Assembly (NCBI GenBank): GCA_914767715.1
Contig: OU612070.1
Span: forward strand, 26,338,025-26,402,024
DNA: 64,000 bases
Reading direction: 5' to 3'
From: Membranipora membranacea
Lineage: Eukaryota; Bryozoa; Gymnolaemata; Cheilostomatida; Membraniporidae
The notes below the pieces were generated by a model. It did not search any database and was not told where the DNA came from. It was given only the letters and a program-made list of their open reading frames with translations. Shown piece after piece: positions 44,152 through 54,580 of this stretch (position 1 is its first letter; every line of letters begins with the position of its first letter). A program made the translations under genes and the position numbers.

Positions 44152-44616
44152 TGACATGATGTGATTTTTCACCCTATACGGTAATGGTAACATCGATGGT
44201 AAGTAAATCGATCTCAACCGGGTTTGCTGGTCATTATTATTTTAAGTATAGATTGCTATTTCTAAGAAATTATAAGGGTAAATCAGGAGACGTACATCAC
44301 TTTTATGCACAAGCAGAGTCATAGTTGATTAAAATGACCGGCCTTGCCGAATTTTAGGATGCCGAGCGAATGCCTAGCTGCCACTTTCTTCTTGACAACA
44401 TCCAGATGTAAGGGCAACCAGTGACATTCTTTGTTAGGATCAGCCAAACTTGTTCTAGATTGGATGCTATATGATTTGTGTACTTGGTTGACATATTTCT
44501 AAACAAAATCTGATTTTGTGTGTATCGCTGATATCGAGGCCTGTCGTATTATCGCCACATCTAGGGTCATAGAAGTATCATTACAAGTAAACCCTTGTAA
44601 AGCTGAGAGTTATATT

Positions 44617-44672
44617 ATGCTACCAGAGACTATAGATGTCTATAGTCTATATCTATAGTCTCTGATGCTACC
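44617..44672. mobile_element. 40-bp palindromic insertion with direct-repeat flanks
   Basis: Arms AGAGACTATAGAT (44625-44637) and ATCTATAGTCTCT (44651-44663) pair perfectly around a 13-nt loop. ATGCTACC occurs immediately before (44617-44624) and one base after (44665-44672). The exact boundary is ambiguous by a base or two, so the duplication is 7 to 9 bp. It lies between HNRNPL and the type II membrane protein gene. Confidence 0.75.
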
Positions 44673-44931
44673 ACTAACAAAGCTGAGACAGGGAAGTTGA
44701 CCCATAAAAAAACTGAAGTGTTATTGCTCTATTCAAAGGTTAAATTTTTTATAGCATTGGAATAATGACTTTACATGGAAGTTCACAACCTTTGTCATTT
44801 CATACCCTATAATAAAAGCATATGCAGCCTTTCTAAAAGCTTAGCTCATATCATTCAGCACTTGACTTGAGTCAACATTGGAAAAGAAATCTGATCAAGA
44901 ATAAATAAAGAAATAGCACAGACAACAAAGC

Positions 44932-45938
44932 ATGGGCTCTCTCTACACCGACTCTCAGGACGATCTGCAGCAGGAGATTTATGAGAATGCTGAGCCGGCT
45001 GCTGCTGGCGATGAGCAGGAAGTATATGAGGAGCCGGTGAAGGTGGATGAGTATCAGCAGCATGTGAACATAGAGCGTGGAGAGGAGACCATTCAACTAA
45101 ACAAAGCCAGCGGGGAAAGTAATGGTGGTCAGATCACCGTCAAAACTACCAAAAACTCAACAATAAGATTACCAACAAGAGATGCAGAGAAGCAGACTAA
45201 ACCTTCACTACTTAAAGAGAGGTTTGCAGCCTTCAATTGGAAGTTGATACTGCCACTTATAGTACTGGCAGTTTGTTTGATAATAGCCATTGCTGCACTA
45301 TCAGTAGCTGTCTCCAAAACTAACAGTCTACAGCTACAGACGAATGAGCTCAGGCAACAATTAATGGATATTAGTAAGTCGTTGGTATCATTGACACTTT
45401 AGTATCTTGATCCCTTCCAGTTCCACTACTCGTTCCTTCCGTTTTCTAAAACATTAGGTATGATTACTGTACTCTACTGCACTTCCCTAAAATGACTGCT
45501 CAGACACCAATGAACTAAACCCATTGCAGACACTTACAGTGGACTCGATGATACGTGTCCACTGTATATGACCACAGCTATTTGTAATAACTGTTTTTGA
45601 TGATACTGTTTTTGTAATTAAAATTTTTTGATTATATAGATCATCAAAGATATTTTGAAACTTCACACATCAAACATCAAAACTTCTCTTGAGTCCATAC
45701 ATTATTATCGAAAATTCAAAAGCGTATTATTAGAAGACATTTTGATTGGCAAGCCTACTAGGCTACCTAGACACAAGAAAGTTTATAGAGCTTTAATCTA
45801 TTTGTAGGACGCTCAACAGCTCGGGATTTAAGTACAACCCCAACCACCCCAACAACAACAACAGCTAGTGCCACAACAGCTAGTACCACAGCTGCTAGTA
45901 CCACAAATATAGCTGCAACTACTGCACCTGTTGGCTAA
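44932..45938 (+). CDS. small type II membrane protein with tyrosine motifs and Thr-rich ectodomain (2 exons, 190 aa)
   Basis: Exons 44932-45373 and 45808-45938 join in phase 1 (A|gtaagt donor, TTTGTAG acceptor). No family recognised. The acidic cytosolic N-terminus carries EIYENAE (Tyr17), EVYEEPV (Tyr32) and DEYQQH (Tyr41); YEN fits a Grb2-type SH2 ligand (pYxN). A basic stretch precedes a hydrophobic helix at about 104-127 (WKLILPLIVLAVCLIIAIAA), giving an N-in topology. Residues 129-147 have a heptad-like pattern (NSLQLQTNELRQQLMDI) suited to a coiled-coil neck. Exon 2 encodes a Thr/Ala-rich, mucin-like tail ending in a stop, with no ligand-binding domain. Without splicing, the frame runs ten codons past the donor to a stop, giving a 156-aa form lacking the Thr-rich tail. 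Expression and function are unknown. Confidence 0.72.
45617..45622 (+). terminator. candidate intronic poly(A) signal ATTAAA
   Basis: ATTAAA inside the single intron of the type II membrane protein gene, followed by T-rich sequence. Its use would fix the intron-retained 156-aa isoform. The motif is short and common in A+T-rich DNA. Confidence 0.3.
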
Positions 45939-48900
45939 GATTTCAAATGCAAATGACTGGTCAGGGCCTTGGTCAGTCTTTGGCAGCTTGCTCCACACTT
46001 TAGGAGACATTTATGGCCTTACACTGCTAAGGGTGCGTTCTTGTCACTCGGATGCATCGCATTCTCAGCAAAAGGATTTAAAGGGACTTGGCAACCCACT
46101 CAAATGTTAGCCCAATCATTGATTTTTTTACTAAACAATCACATTTAAAAGTCTAACAATGCTGTGAAATCAAAAGATAAATTTACATGACCAAAGATTA
46201 ATTGTTAACCTTGCATATCTAGCCCTTATATTGTCACATGGTCCACAAGGAAAGGAATCCTTATTCACTTATGTATATTTTTTATATATTATTTTGATTG
46301 TTTTGTAAAATACATTATTGATACTTGATAATTGACTATTGATATTTATAAATACTTGGCACTCACCCGATTTCAACCCCAGGGAAATTATATAGGGTGA
46401 TGGGGGTCAGTAAGCTGCCGTGTACAAACTATTTTATAAACCAGGTTTTTGAGATCTTTGAGAGCTTTTTGAGACTGGTTATCTTATGGAGCACTTTGAC
46501 TTTCATAGGATCGTTGTAGAATATCTTCGAAATGGTTAAAATTGTGATCAGAGGTTTCCCTGCACTTATAACAATGTTAGTAATGGGCAGTTAGAGAAAG
46601 TCTATAAGTGAGTCTGCACTTTAGAGGTAGGAGTTGCTACAAGATTCAGGTTCCTTTTGATATGATACTGGTTTTCAATTACTGAATTCTCAATAACCAT
46701 GCTATATTTTCTCCAGCTACACCCTTCGGCCTAAAAATGAGAGCTTGATAGGGCGCTTTCAGGTCCCCGCATACACCAAAATATGCCTAATTATCTTGTA
46801 AAATATAGATCAGATGACCTCACCAAGGATACAACCCTGGCTGAAAGCGGTAAGCGGATAATCCTAAATCTCAAGGGTCTAAGCCCTAGCTGGGCGTCGA
46901 AAATACTAATCTCACACAGCCTGGTTTAATGATTTGAATAATTAACTAATAACTAATCAATAATAATCTGATTAATGCATTTTAATGACAAGGGGGGATT
47001 TGATGATTTATAGTGACAGTGTGAGAAGGTACTGAATAATATAAACGCGATGGAAGTCCAAGGCAAGTTAGTTGTTTTTGGAAGTGAGCTGAAGTAAGCT
47101 GGTAATACTGTTTTGAAAAGTGCGTTATTTTTCTGAAAGATTTACATCGTCTGAATGCAAAGATGGATACAATAGAGAACATGGTAAATATATAACCTCA
47201 AAACATTTTGGAATTCTTCTTCCCTGACCTCGTAAGTAGAACCTGGGTGATGTGTGCATATTGTACAATCTTGCAGCAAAACTTGGCGTTCTAATTTTGT
47301 CGATTTAAGAAGATTTGGCTAATTGATTTGCTGGCCTATCAGCATTGTGATACTTGTGTGATAATTGTGTGAGTGATTTCAGCATTGCCATAGGAATTAT
47401 GTGATATTTGTGTTATATCAGCATTTCCTCTTGGCAGGGGATCTGAAATTAAATCTTTATTGATAGGTTTGGCATATGTGACAAGAGAACCATCAGTGAC
47501 CCGTTTCAGCATGTGTGATCAGAGAGGTTGGGACATCCCTCCCACCTTCACTAATATCATGGACATCCAGATTGTGAGGAAAAAGGTAGGAGGAGATAAC
47601 AACAATATTCTAGCAGAGTTCCTGCTTTTGAAGGAAATTTGATTGAGGCGGATGTTGACGTCTACTACAAGTACTAAGTTGATCACTGTGACATGGCAGC
47701 CAACAGCTGATATCAGTATGCACAAGAGTCAAAACCCCAGTCCTAAAAGAAGGGCAGCACCATTGCGTCAACCAGGCTATAATGATGAAGCCTAAAATAA
47801 GGAGGGCGGCAACTGCAATTGACACGCAACAGATTGATAACAGTCAGTCAATCTATTTTTAGTCCCTTCCAAAGACGTGGAAATGTCTTCAATCTCGCTT
47901 CTTGACATATAAGTGTCACTGCCTCCTTCAAATCTCACTTGATGAACCCACTAGTGCCGCAACGCTGTACATATTATAATGGTTACCCATTGTATTAATG
48001 GGTGCCAGTTACTGGTTAACTTGCTCTACATTAAAACATTTTTTACATCAACTTTCTATCCATTTTATTTAGATAATCTGCTTCGTAATGAATTTTTCTA
48101 GATTTTATTCAACATAACCAATAGGAAAGTTTTTTGAAAGGGCTATCAACAATCCCCAAAGAAACACTAGAGTTGAATTAAATTTTTATTGGTCAAATGT
48201 CATTGTCTTGTTATAGTCCCTGTTGTCGAAATTCTGTGTTTGCAGTGGTAGTGGATGTACAGCAATAAAACCATATTCTATATCAGGCACTAGTGGCGAT
48301 GAGGACCATACAACCACTGCAGTAAGTGGGTTTCTATATTATGACAAACTTCAGACACAAACTTAGTATTAGGGAGCAAAAACACATAAAAGGATAATGG
48401 TATACTTAGACGAGAGTCTGCAAAATGGAGAAGCTTCTGTACCTGGAAAGTGGAAATCTTAATAATGACACAAGAGCATTTCATTCACCCTTACGGCCGT
48501 AGCTTAGGAAAAATGGTAGGGGAGGCAGAAGTCCGAGGCGAGTCAGAAGCATCACCAGTAAGCTCCTTCCCGAGTAATTTGAGGCATATGATAAGCAAAT
48601 GGAAATCCCAGAGGAGCTGATTCAAACATGGATTATTCAAGTATAGTATTTTTAGGCATCTGTATTCAGCCTTCTAGGGGAGGCAGTGCCTCCCTGCCTC
48701 CCCTAGAAATACGGGCCTGTATCTGTGAATTGCACATTTGTATCAGAGGCTGAGATTTATTATTTATTGAATAGGTCTGAACCTAGCCCATGTACTGGCT
48801 CTGATTGGCTTGTCTGATCCATGGGATGTAAGGAAGTAGGGCAGAGGGCTGTGAGGAAACAAGAGTGCTGTAGCGCTGTAGCGCTTTAGAGATAAATCTT

Positions 48901-49335
48901 TGCAATTGATCAACAGGAGGAAATCTCATTTGAGCTTCATGTTGTGACATGTGGTGATATTTCCAGATCATTTCTGGGTGCACTTCAATGGAAACTGATG
49001 TGCATTTCTCCCTCCAAGTCAAATTTAACTAAACAGCCATGTGAACCCTTTAAATACAGTTTGGCGGCAGCATGGAGTCTGTACTTTTCCAGATGGCCAC
49101 TCGCCCTCTGTGAAACGACAAATAAACAAATGGCATAATGTAGAGCAGTCAAGCTGGGAGTTGTCTCCTACTTATTAGTAGGGGGGCAACTTGTATTTAC
49201 AGAGCATCCCAAGATGGTGGCTCCAGTGGGAAAAACATCTATATTGGCTCTGATTGGCTGTTTGATGGACCAGCGCCAATCAGAGCCTAGAACAGTCCAG
49301 GAAATTATAATGAAAGATATCTATTGCAAACGTGC
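45939..49335. other. intergenic, no gene seen; small inverted repeats
   Basis: No splice-consistent coding chain on either strand. Perfect 15-bp arms TTCTAGGGGAGGCAG (48672-48686) and their complement (48694-48708) form a hairpin with a 7-nt loop. A second hairpin near 49245-49290 pairs GGCTCTGATTGGC with GCCAATCAGAGCC. Neither has a clear flanking duplication. Confidence 0.5.
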
Positions 49336-49763
49336 AGTCGCAGAGGGAACTGTGCAGTCACAACTTTGAATCCTGTTATTCCTTGATATGACACGACTTC
49401 TAGTTAGTATTTTGGACTCATTGAACTCGTTGATTGAGCTTCTATTAATTTCAACTTTCAGAATAAAAAAATTCGTTCATCCTTCCTTGGTTCATCAAAA
49501 TAAAACTTGCAAGTTGTTATGACTTATGTTAGTGTATTAGTAGTTAGTATTAGTAGTTAGTATTAGTCGCAGAGGGAACTGTGCAGTCACAACTTTGAAT
49601 CCTGTTATTCCTTGATATGACACGGCTTCTAGTTAGTATTTTGGACTCATTGAACTCGTTGATTGAGCTTCTATCAATTTCAACTTTCAGAATAAAAAAA
49701 TTCGTTCATCCTTGGTTCATCAAAATAAAACTTGCAAGTTGTTATGACTTATGTTAGTATTAT
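49336..49763. repeat. 229-bp tandem duplication
   Basis: Two units beginning AGTCGCAGAGGGAACTGTGC start at 49336 and 49565. They differ by a few substitutions and by a duplicated TTCC, so the duplication is recent. A short TTAGTAG-type stutter lies at the junction. The unit has no open frame of note. Confidence 0.85.
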
Positions 49764-49951
49764 TATTTATAATTTTTTTAACTAGCTAGTTACTCCAAGG
49801 AAGTTCATTGGTTACTCTCTACTCAATGAACTCCCTCTTCATTGCTCTACTCCTTCTTTAAAGTTCTTGCTGCTCCAGTCCTTGTGCTTTCATGCAGCAT
49901 TTGTAATCATGCATGTATGTGTGGTAATATCTATTTAATTTATTCATATAA

Positions 49952-50203
49952 ATATAATATATATATATATATATATGTATATATTTATACATATTGTAAC
50001 CAGCTTTTTTGTGATTAGTATTATGCCAGCCCAATGTCCAGTCTCAACCACCCCAAAAACTTACATGCACCTACTTTGCAAAGTCAAGATACTGGACATT
50101 TGCAAAGTAAAGGGATGTGAGTCCCAGGGCCGTGGGGGGGGGGGTTATTTAGCCACTCTCTACCTTAGGCTTATTATAAGATCTCTCTCTCTCTCTCTCT
50201 CTC
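49952..50203. repeat. simple sequence cluster
   Basis: An (AT)n run at about 49952-49976, a G8-type run near 50137-50145 and a (CT)n run at 50182-50203 lie within 250 bp upstream of the F-box gene. Lengths are probably variable between individuals. Confidence 0.7.
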
Positions 50204-50335
50204 ATTCAATATAATGTTACTGTCCGTTCTAGCATTAATTTAATGATTAATGAGTTCAATGACTCAGTGGTTCAGTGTTATTTTTTTATCTAACGAACTA
50301 GCGAATTTCAATTTGGACTAAATATGTGTTGCAGG

Positions 50336-50464
50336 GATAGCAGTCATTAGAAGGTATTTCCCTGTACACAGACGCGGAACGATATATGGCATATGACACA
50401 CAAGCTCCTGGAGCCAAGAAGAAAATTCGCGTTGGGAGCAATCAGTCTTCAGGTGAGACTACAG
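50336..50464 (+). other. probable 5' untranslated exon of the F-box gene, with upstream ORF and tandem donors
   Basis: A GTTGCAG acceptor precedes 50336 and two good donors, each G|GTGAGA/T-like, follow 50452 and 50464, 12 nt apart. The exon contains ATG at 50386 opening MAYDTQAPGAKKKIRVGS. Spliced to the F-box exon it cannot reach the F-box frame, because an in-frame TAA precedes that ATG by two codons. It would instead form a short upstream ORF that overlaps the F-box start. It could also belong to an unseen gene. Confidence 0.4.
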
Positions 50465-50848
50465 GTGAGATCTGTGGTAAAAATAAAGCGATTTTTTTAG
50501 CAATTTTGAATGAGTTAATATTATGAGACGCTGATAAGATATATTATACAGGGTTTACGCGTCCCCCGAGATGAGGTCACAAACCAATTACCAATAACCT
50601 TCTAAACTAAAACCATCAACCATACTGTCGAGGTAGGACAGGACGTCTTAAGTCTGATGCCCCAGCGGAGTCGTCAAGGCAACAATTTGAATAACAGAAC
50701 ACGGTCTGCAAGGTTTGTTGGCTGCCAGAGAGTAGAGAATGTATAAGGACATTTTAAAACGGTGTCCAGGCCTAGAGCCTTTTTTAGGTGGTGAGCTAAT
50801 AATGCATCATTGTTCCAGGTAGTTGTCATTTCGGCAACGTAACTGATA

Positions 50849-53800
50849 ATGGACAGACTCCCAGATGAGATATTGCTCAAGGTTTTCCAGTTTACAAGTC
50901 TTAGTCAAAGAATTGGAGTCTTCCCAAGGTATGCTTTTGTTAATATGGTTGGATGGGGTTAACCTGAAGTTTATAGTGGTAAAGTGCTTGGTATGATTCT
51001 TCTGTTGCGAGATACTTCCTCAGGCTCACTCATGGGTTAATGATCTCATAGTGAATCCCTAATATGAATACATACCACACTACGAGTATTGCATTCCTGA
51101 ATATGCACTTTCACATCTATTTGATGAACCAAGATGTATGTTTTATCAAGGGTGCTCCCTTGGTTTAATGGAGTGGTTGAACGTGGCAAACATTGGCAAG
51201 TTTTTTAACCTGCCTGTCTTTTGAAATTTTCATAATTTGTGCCCTATTAACAAACATCAGGAGGCTAAAAAAGAACATTTTAGATAAAATCTAAATACAT
51301 CAAATATCGAGTTTAGGGTTAATTGGTTCTTGTCCCTATTCCAAGATACCCAATTATCTGTTGGATAAACTGTTCTTTATCTGGATATGGTGAATGACTG
51401 TTTTTCAGAGTATGTAAGCGATGGCGTAGGCTTTGTAATGACAATGTCTTATGGAAGGTCATCGAGATACCGTCTAGGTTTGGCAGCAATCGTCTCATTG
51501 CAAAGATTTTGAAGAGATGTGCTGGTCCCAAAACACAAGTACTCCGTATTTTACTCAACCAAACAGGAAGTAAGGAAGCATTATTTGGAAAATTTTGCTT
51601 GTTATTCCGATGATACACAATACCAAAGTTCAATAGTTACAAAATAGAACTAGCAATATTAAATCTATTTTGCTATTTTCCTACCAGCGTTTCAGAGTGG
51701 AGAAAGCCACTGAGTTAAGCATCCATCTGTTAGCAACCTCAAGCCTCAAGTTGTTTTCACCGTCTGGACTAGCTTTGAAAGCTCGGGATTCGTATTGCTA
51801 TCAACCTAGTTGGCATCATTTGACTTGGTGTAATATGGTATTACTGATTATCAGCGATGTTACATTATAACCTATAACTATAACTTACATTTTATGTGAA
51901 TGCTATTTTTAGACTCTGCCGCATCTAATGCACTGACCAAGCTGACTTGGGAACTCATCCTGTCATCTTGCCACAAGTTACGGGAACTCTATATTGAAAA
52001 TGCCTTGCTCAACAACCTTGCAAATTTGACTAAACTACCACAAAGTATCGAGCGGATTCACGTGATTTCCTGTCATCATGGCGGGTCTGAAAAAACACAG
52101 CTTGATTTTATCAAATGTAAGTAGCCATGAAATAGAATAACAAACTCAAACTAGATTGTCAAGGAACATAGTCATGGTTGAAAATACAAACACTTGTGCA
52201 AAGTGGTGCTTGCTGAAAATGTAAGGTATTTATTAATATATGCCATAATGGTGACCACTTCTATTGATGTTTGACAATGATATTAAAGATTTTCTCTTGG
52301 AGATAACCATTTGTTCCCTTTCTTTGCAGTTTTTGAGGGAATACATCAGACACATCCAAACCTACAGATAATAGATAGCGGACATTCACCCAGTTTCTAT
52401 AACCGAGCTATTGCTCTGAATGATAAGGCGTGTACCAAAGTGACTATGCTGGGACTCTCACAACATCATCGGCTTGTGGTAAGCATGACTACATAACAAT
52501 TACGAAGAATGTTAACAACAAATTAATGTTTAGGCCTATATAACAATGTTGCAGTATGCTGAATTGGTTTCTGTAATTTTGCTCAACCAAATAATTGCTT
52601 GTTTCGAGCCGAATGCGAAAGTGAATTACTTGTCTCCCTTTGATAGAGAGAAATCTGAAAAAAGAACGTCTATAACGGAGACAACATGATCGGCTGAGAA
52701 TCTTACATCTGTTGCTTTGAGTAACATGTGGCTTTGCCCGAGTTGAAATTTTATGTAGTTTGCGAGAACTAAATGTTAAACAAATCATGTTTATTTTTGC
52801 AGACCGAGGATTTGTTGAGAAGTGTCAGACCGCTGAAGAACTTGGAAGTGTTGGATATCCGTGCCAGTTGTTCTCCTGGTGGGTTCAATGTATCTGGAAT
52901 TAAGATGTTGTTATCTTCACTCATAAACTTGAAGAAACTTGATTTATCTGGTAGGTGGGACAACCGATACAGTGGCCAAGGTAACAGTGGGCGACCGGGG
53001 GTAACAGTGCAACCTGGGCGATATACTCAAAACTCCCTCAGCAAGTAATTTGAAATTCACCCTTACACACTTTCATAAATCAATATTTATGGAAGAAGTT
53101 GGCTCACAAAAAAAACAGGGATGCTGTTTACTGGGAGGCAGCAAATGATGTAGGGTGTTATTGTTGCAGATATGGCACATTAATTAACTCAACATGCAAC
53201 TGTAAACTTGACAAAGGAAAGAAGCTCTATTAATTGTTGATCACGTATCCTACCCCTCACTTTCTCTCAGTCCACTTTGTTACTCATATATTATCAGCGG
53301 CGATTTTCAACTTTCAGACAATCTCCTATACAGTAACAGAGATATCAACCGAGCCTGGGGCGGCCTGTGGTCTCCTAATGTTGTGATGGCCTTGGAAACA
53401 TTGAAAATATGCCTTGTTAAGATCACTGATGGCATTGGTAACGATTCTGGTGGAAAGCATTGGTTTGAATTGGACAATCCCTTCCGTGTAGAGTAAGTAC
53501 GACATGTTTTATAAAATTATTACTGCGTCAGAGTATACTTACATTATACTTTTCGATGTGTGTATGTTTATGGTTACAAGTCTTTTTGAATTATAGGTGA
53601 CATTTGTTAAGTACCCTGTAATAAGGACTTAGAAGAGGCATAGGTTTGGTGTTGTATTGTCTCGGAGCAAGCTGATAATATAAGTTGTAATAGTGAATGG
53701 GTATCAACATGCTTGGATCAGTTATAGAACAGTGATATTGTACTTGTGGGAGGCAGTCCGGGGATAAGTGAAGGCATGATATTCTGTTGTTTATGCTGAT

Positions 53801-53925
53801 GTTGATGTTTTAACAGGGAGAGAATGAACCTTACAGTGATAGGATGTAGGATATCAGATCGACGGGACCATGACTGTGAGATCTCTACCCTCATCCCTTC
53901 TCCTACAACCTTCATTCCTGTATAG
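50849..53925 (+). CDS. F-box protein, possibly FBXL-like (7 exons, 341 aa)
   Basis: A probable substrate receptor of an SCF (SKP1-CUL1-F-box) ubiquitin ligase. Exons: 50849-50928, 51409-51569, 51913-52116, 52330-52478, 52803-52950, 53318-53492, 53817-53925; all GT-AG and in phase. The F-box is residues 3 to about 47 (RLPDEILLKVFQFTSLSQRI, then VCKRWRRLCNDNVLW). Behind it are weak leucine-rich-repeat-like segments such as CHKLRELYIENALL, LKNLEVLDIRASC and LINLKKLDLSDN. That architecture suits an FBXL protein but I cannot name the orthologue. The frame has a TAA two codons before the ATG, fixing the start. The open stretch at 51670-51870 is left out because neither acceptor before it continues the frame. 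Confidence 0.8.
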
Positions 53926-54365
53926 GTATGTAGGCTTTTATTAGTCAAGAATGCGCATCAATACAATCACAACGATTACAATCACAATGATTGCAATCAC
54001 ATTCTACAATCAGAATTTCCCTTTACCAGTTAACAATTATCTTCAACTGGCTTTTTACTGTGTACAGCTTTTTTTTCTTCCATGATGTTGCTGTTTTGCG
54101 CACATACCATGTTGAGATTGCAGGCAGAACTGATGTGCTTGTTGTGAGAATCGGAAGATTTTTTTTCGTACAGCAGAATGGATCGAGATGATTTCTATAC
54201 TTAGTCCTAAACTAGCACCTATGAGTCGCACAGCCTATGCTAGTTGAGTCTTTTTTTCACTATGAAAGTAGACTGGTATGATTGATGACTTCTGCACTGT
54301 TTGCAGACAGTTTATACTAACCAGCTAGAACCTGATTTAACAACCAAATTTTTTAAATTTCTTTC

Positions 54366-54371
54366 AATAAA
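54366..54371 (+). terminator. poly(A) signal AATAAA of the F-box gene
   Basis: AATAAA 440 nt downstream of the F-box stop codon and just before the converging minus-strand gene remnant at 54581. Confidence 0.55.
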
Positions 54372-54580
54372 GACAACTTCAATCATTCCACAGAATACTG
54401 ACAGAACCTCTTTTTTTGTGTGACACATTCCCAACAAACCTCACATTGCAGTCACAGACTGATGAGAAAATGTGATAGTATCGGGGAATATCCCATTATA
54501 AGGACACATCTTGAGAGTGATAGTCAAGCCTTTACTGCACTAAAATTTAGGGATAGAGGATGGATTGAAGGGTGTCCGGT

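Noticed and set aside
48672-48708. Perfect 15-bp hairpin as another mini-palindromic insertion
   Set aside because: No exact flanking duplication of 7-9 bp is visible.
48783-49138. Opposite-strand open frames of 64-79 codons
   Set aside because: They overlap each other on both strands in a region of small repeats, without splice sites or recognisable domains.
51670-51870. Open frame of 66 codons inside the F-box gene
   Set aside because: Neither AG before it continues the frame of the previous exon, whereas skipping it gives a perfect in-phase join from 51569 to 51913.
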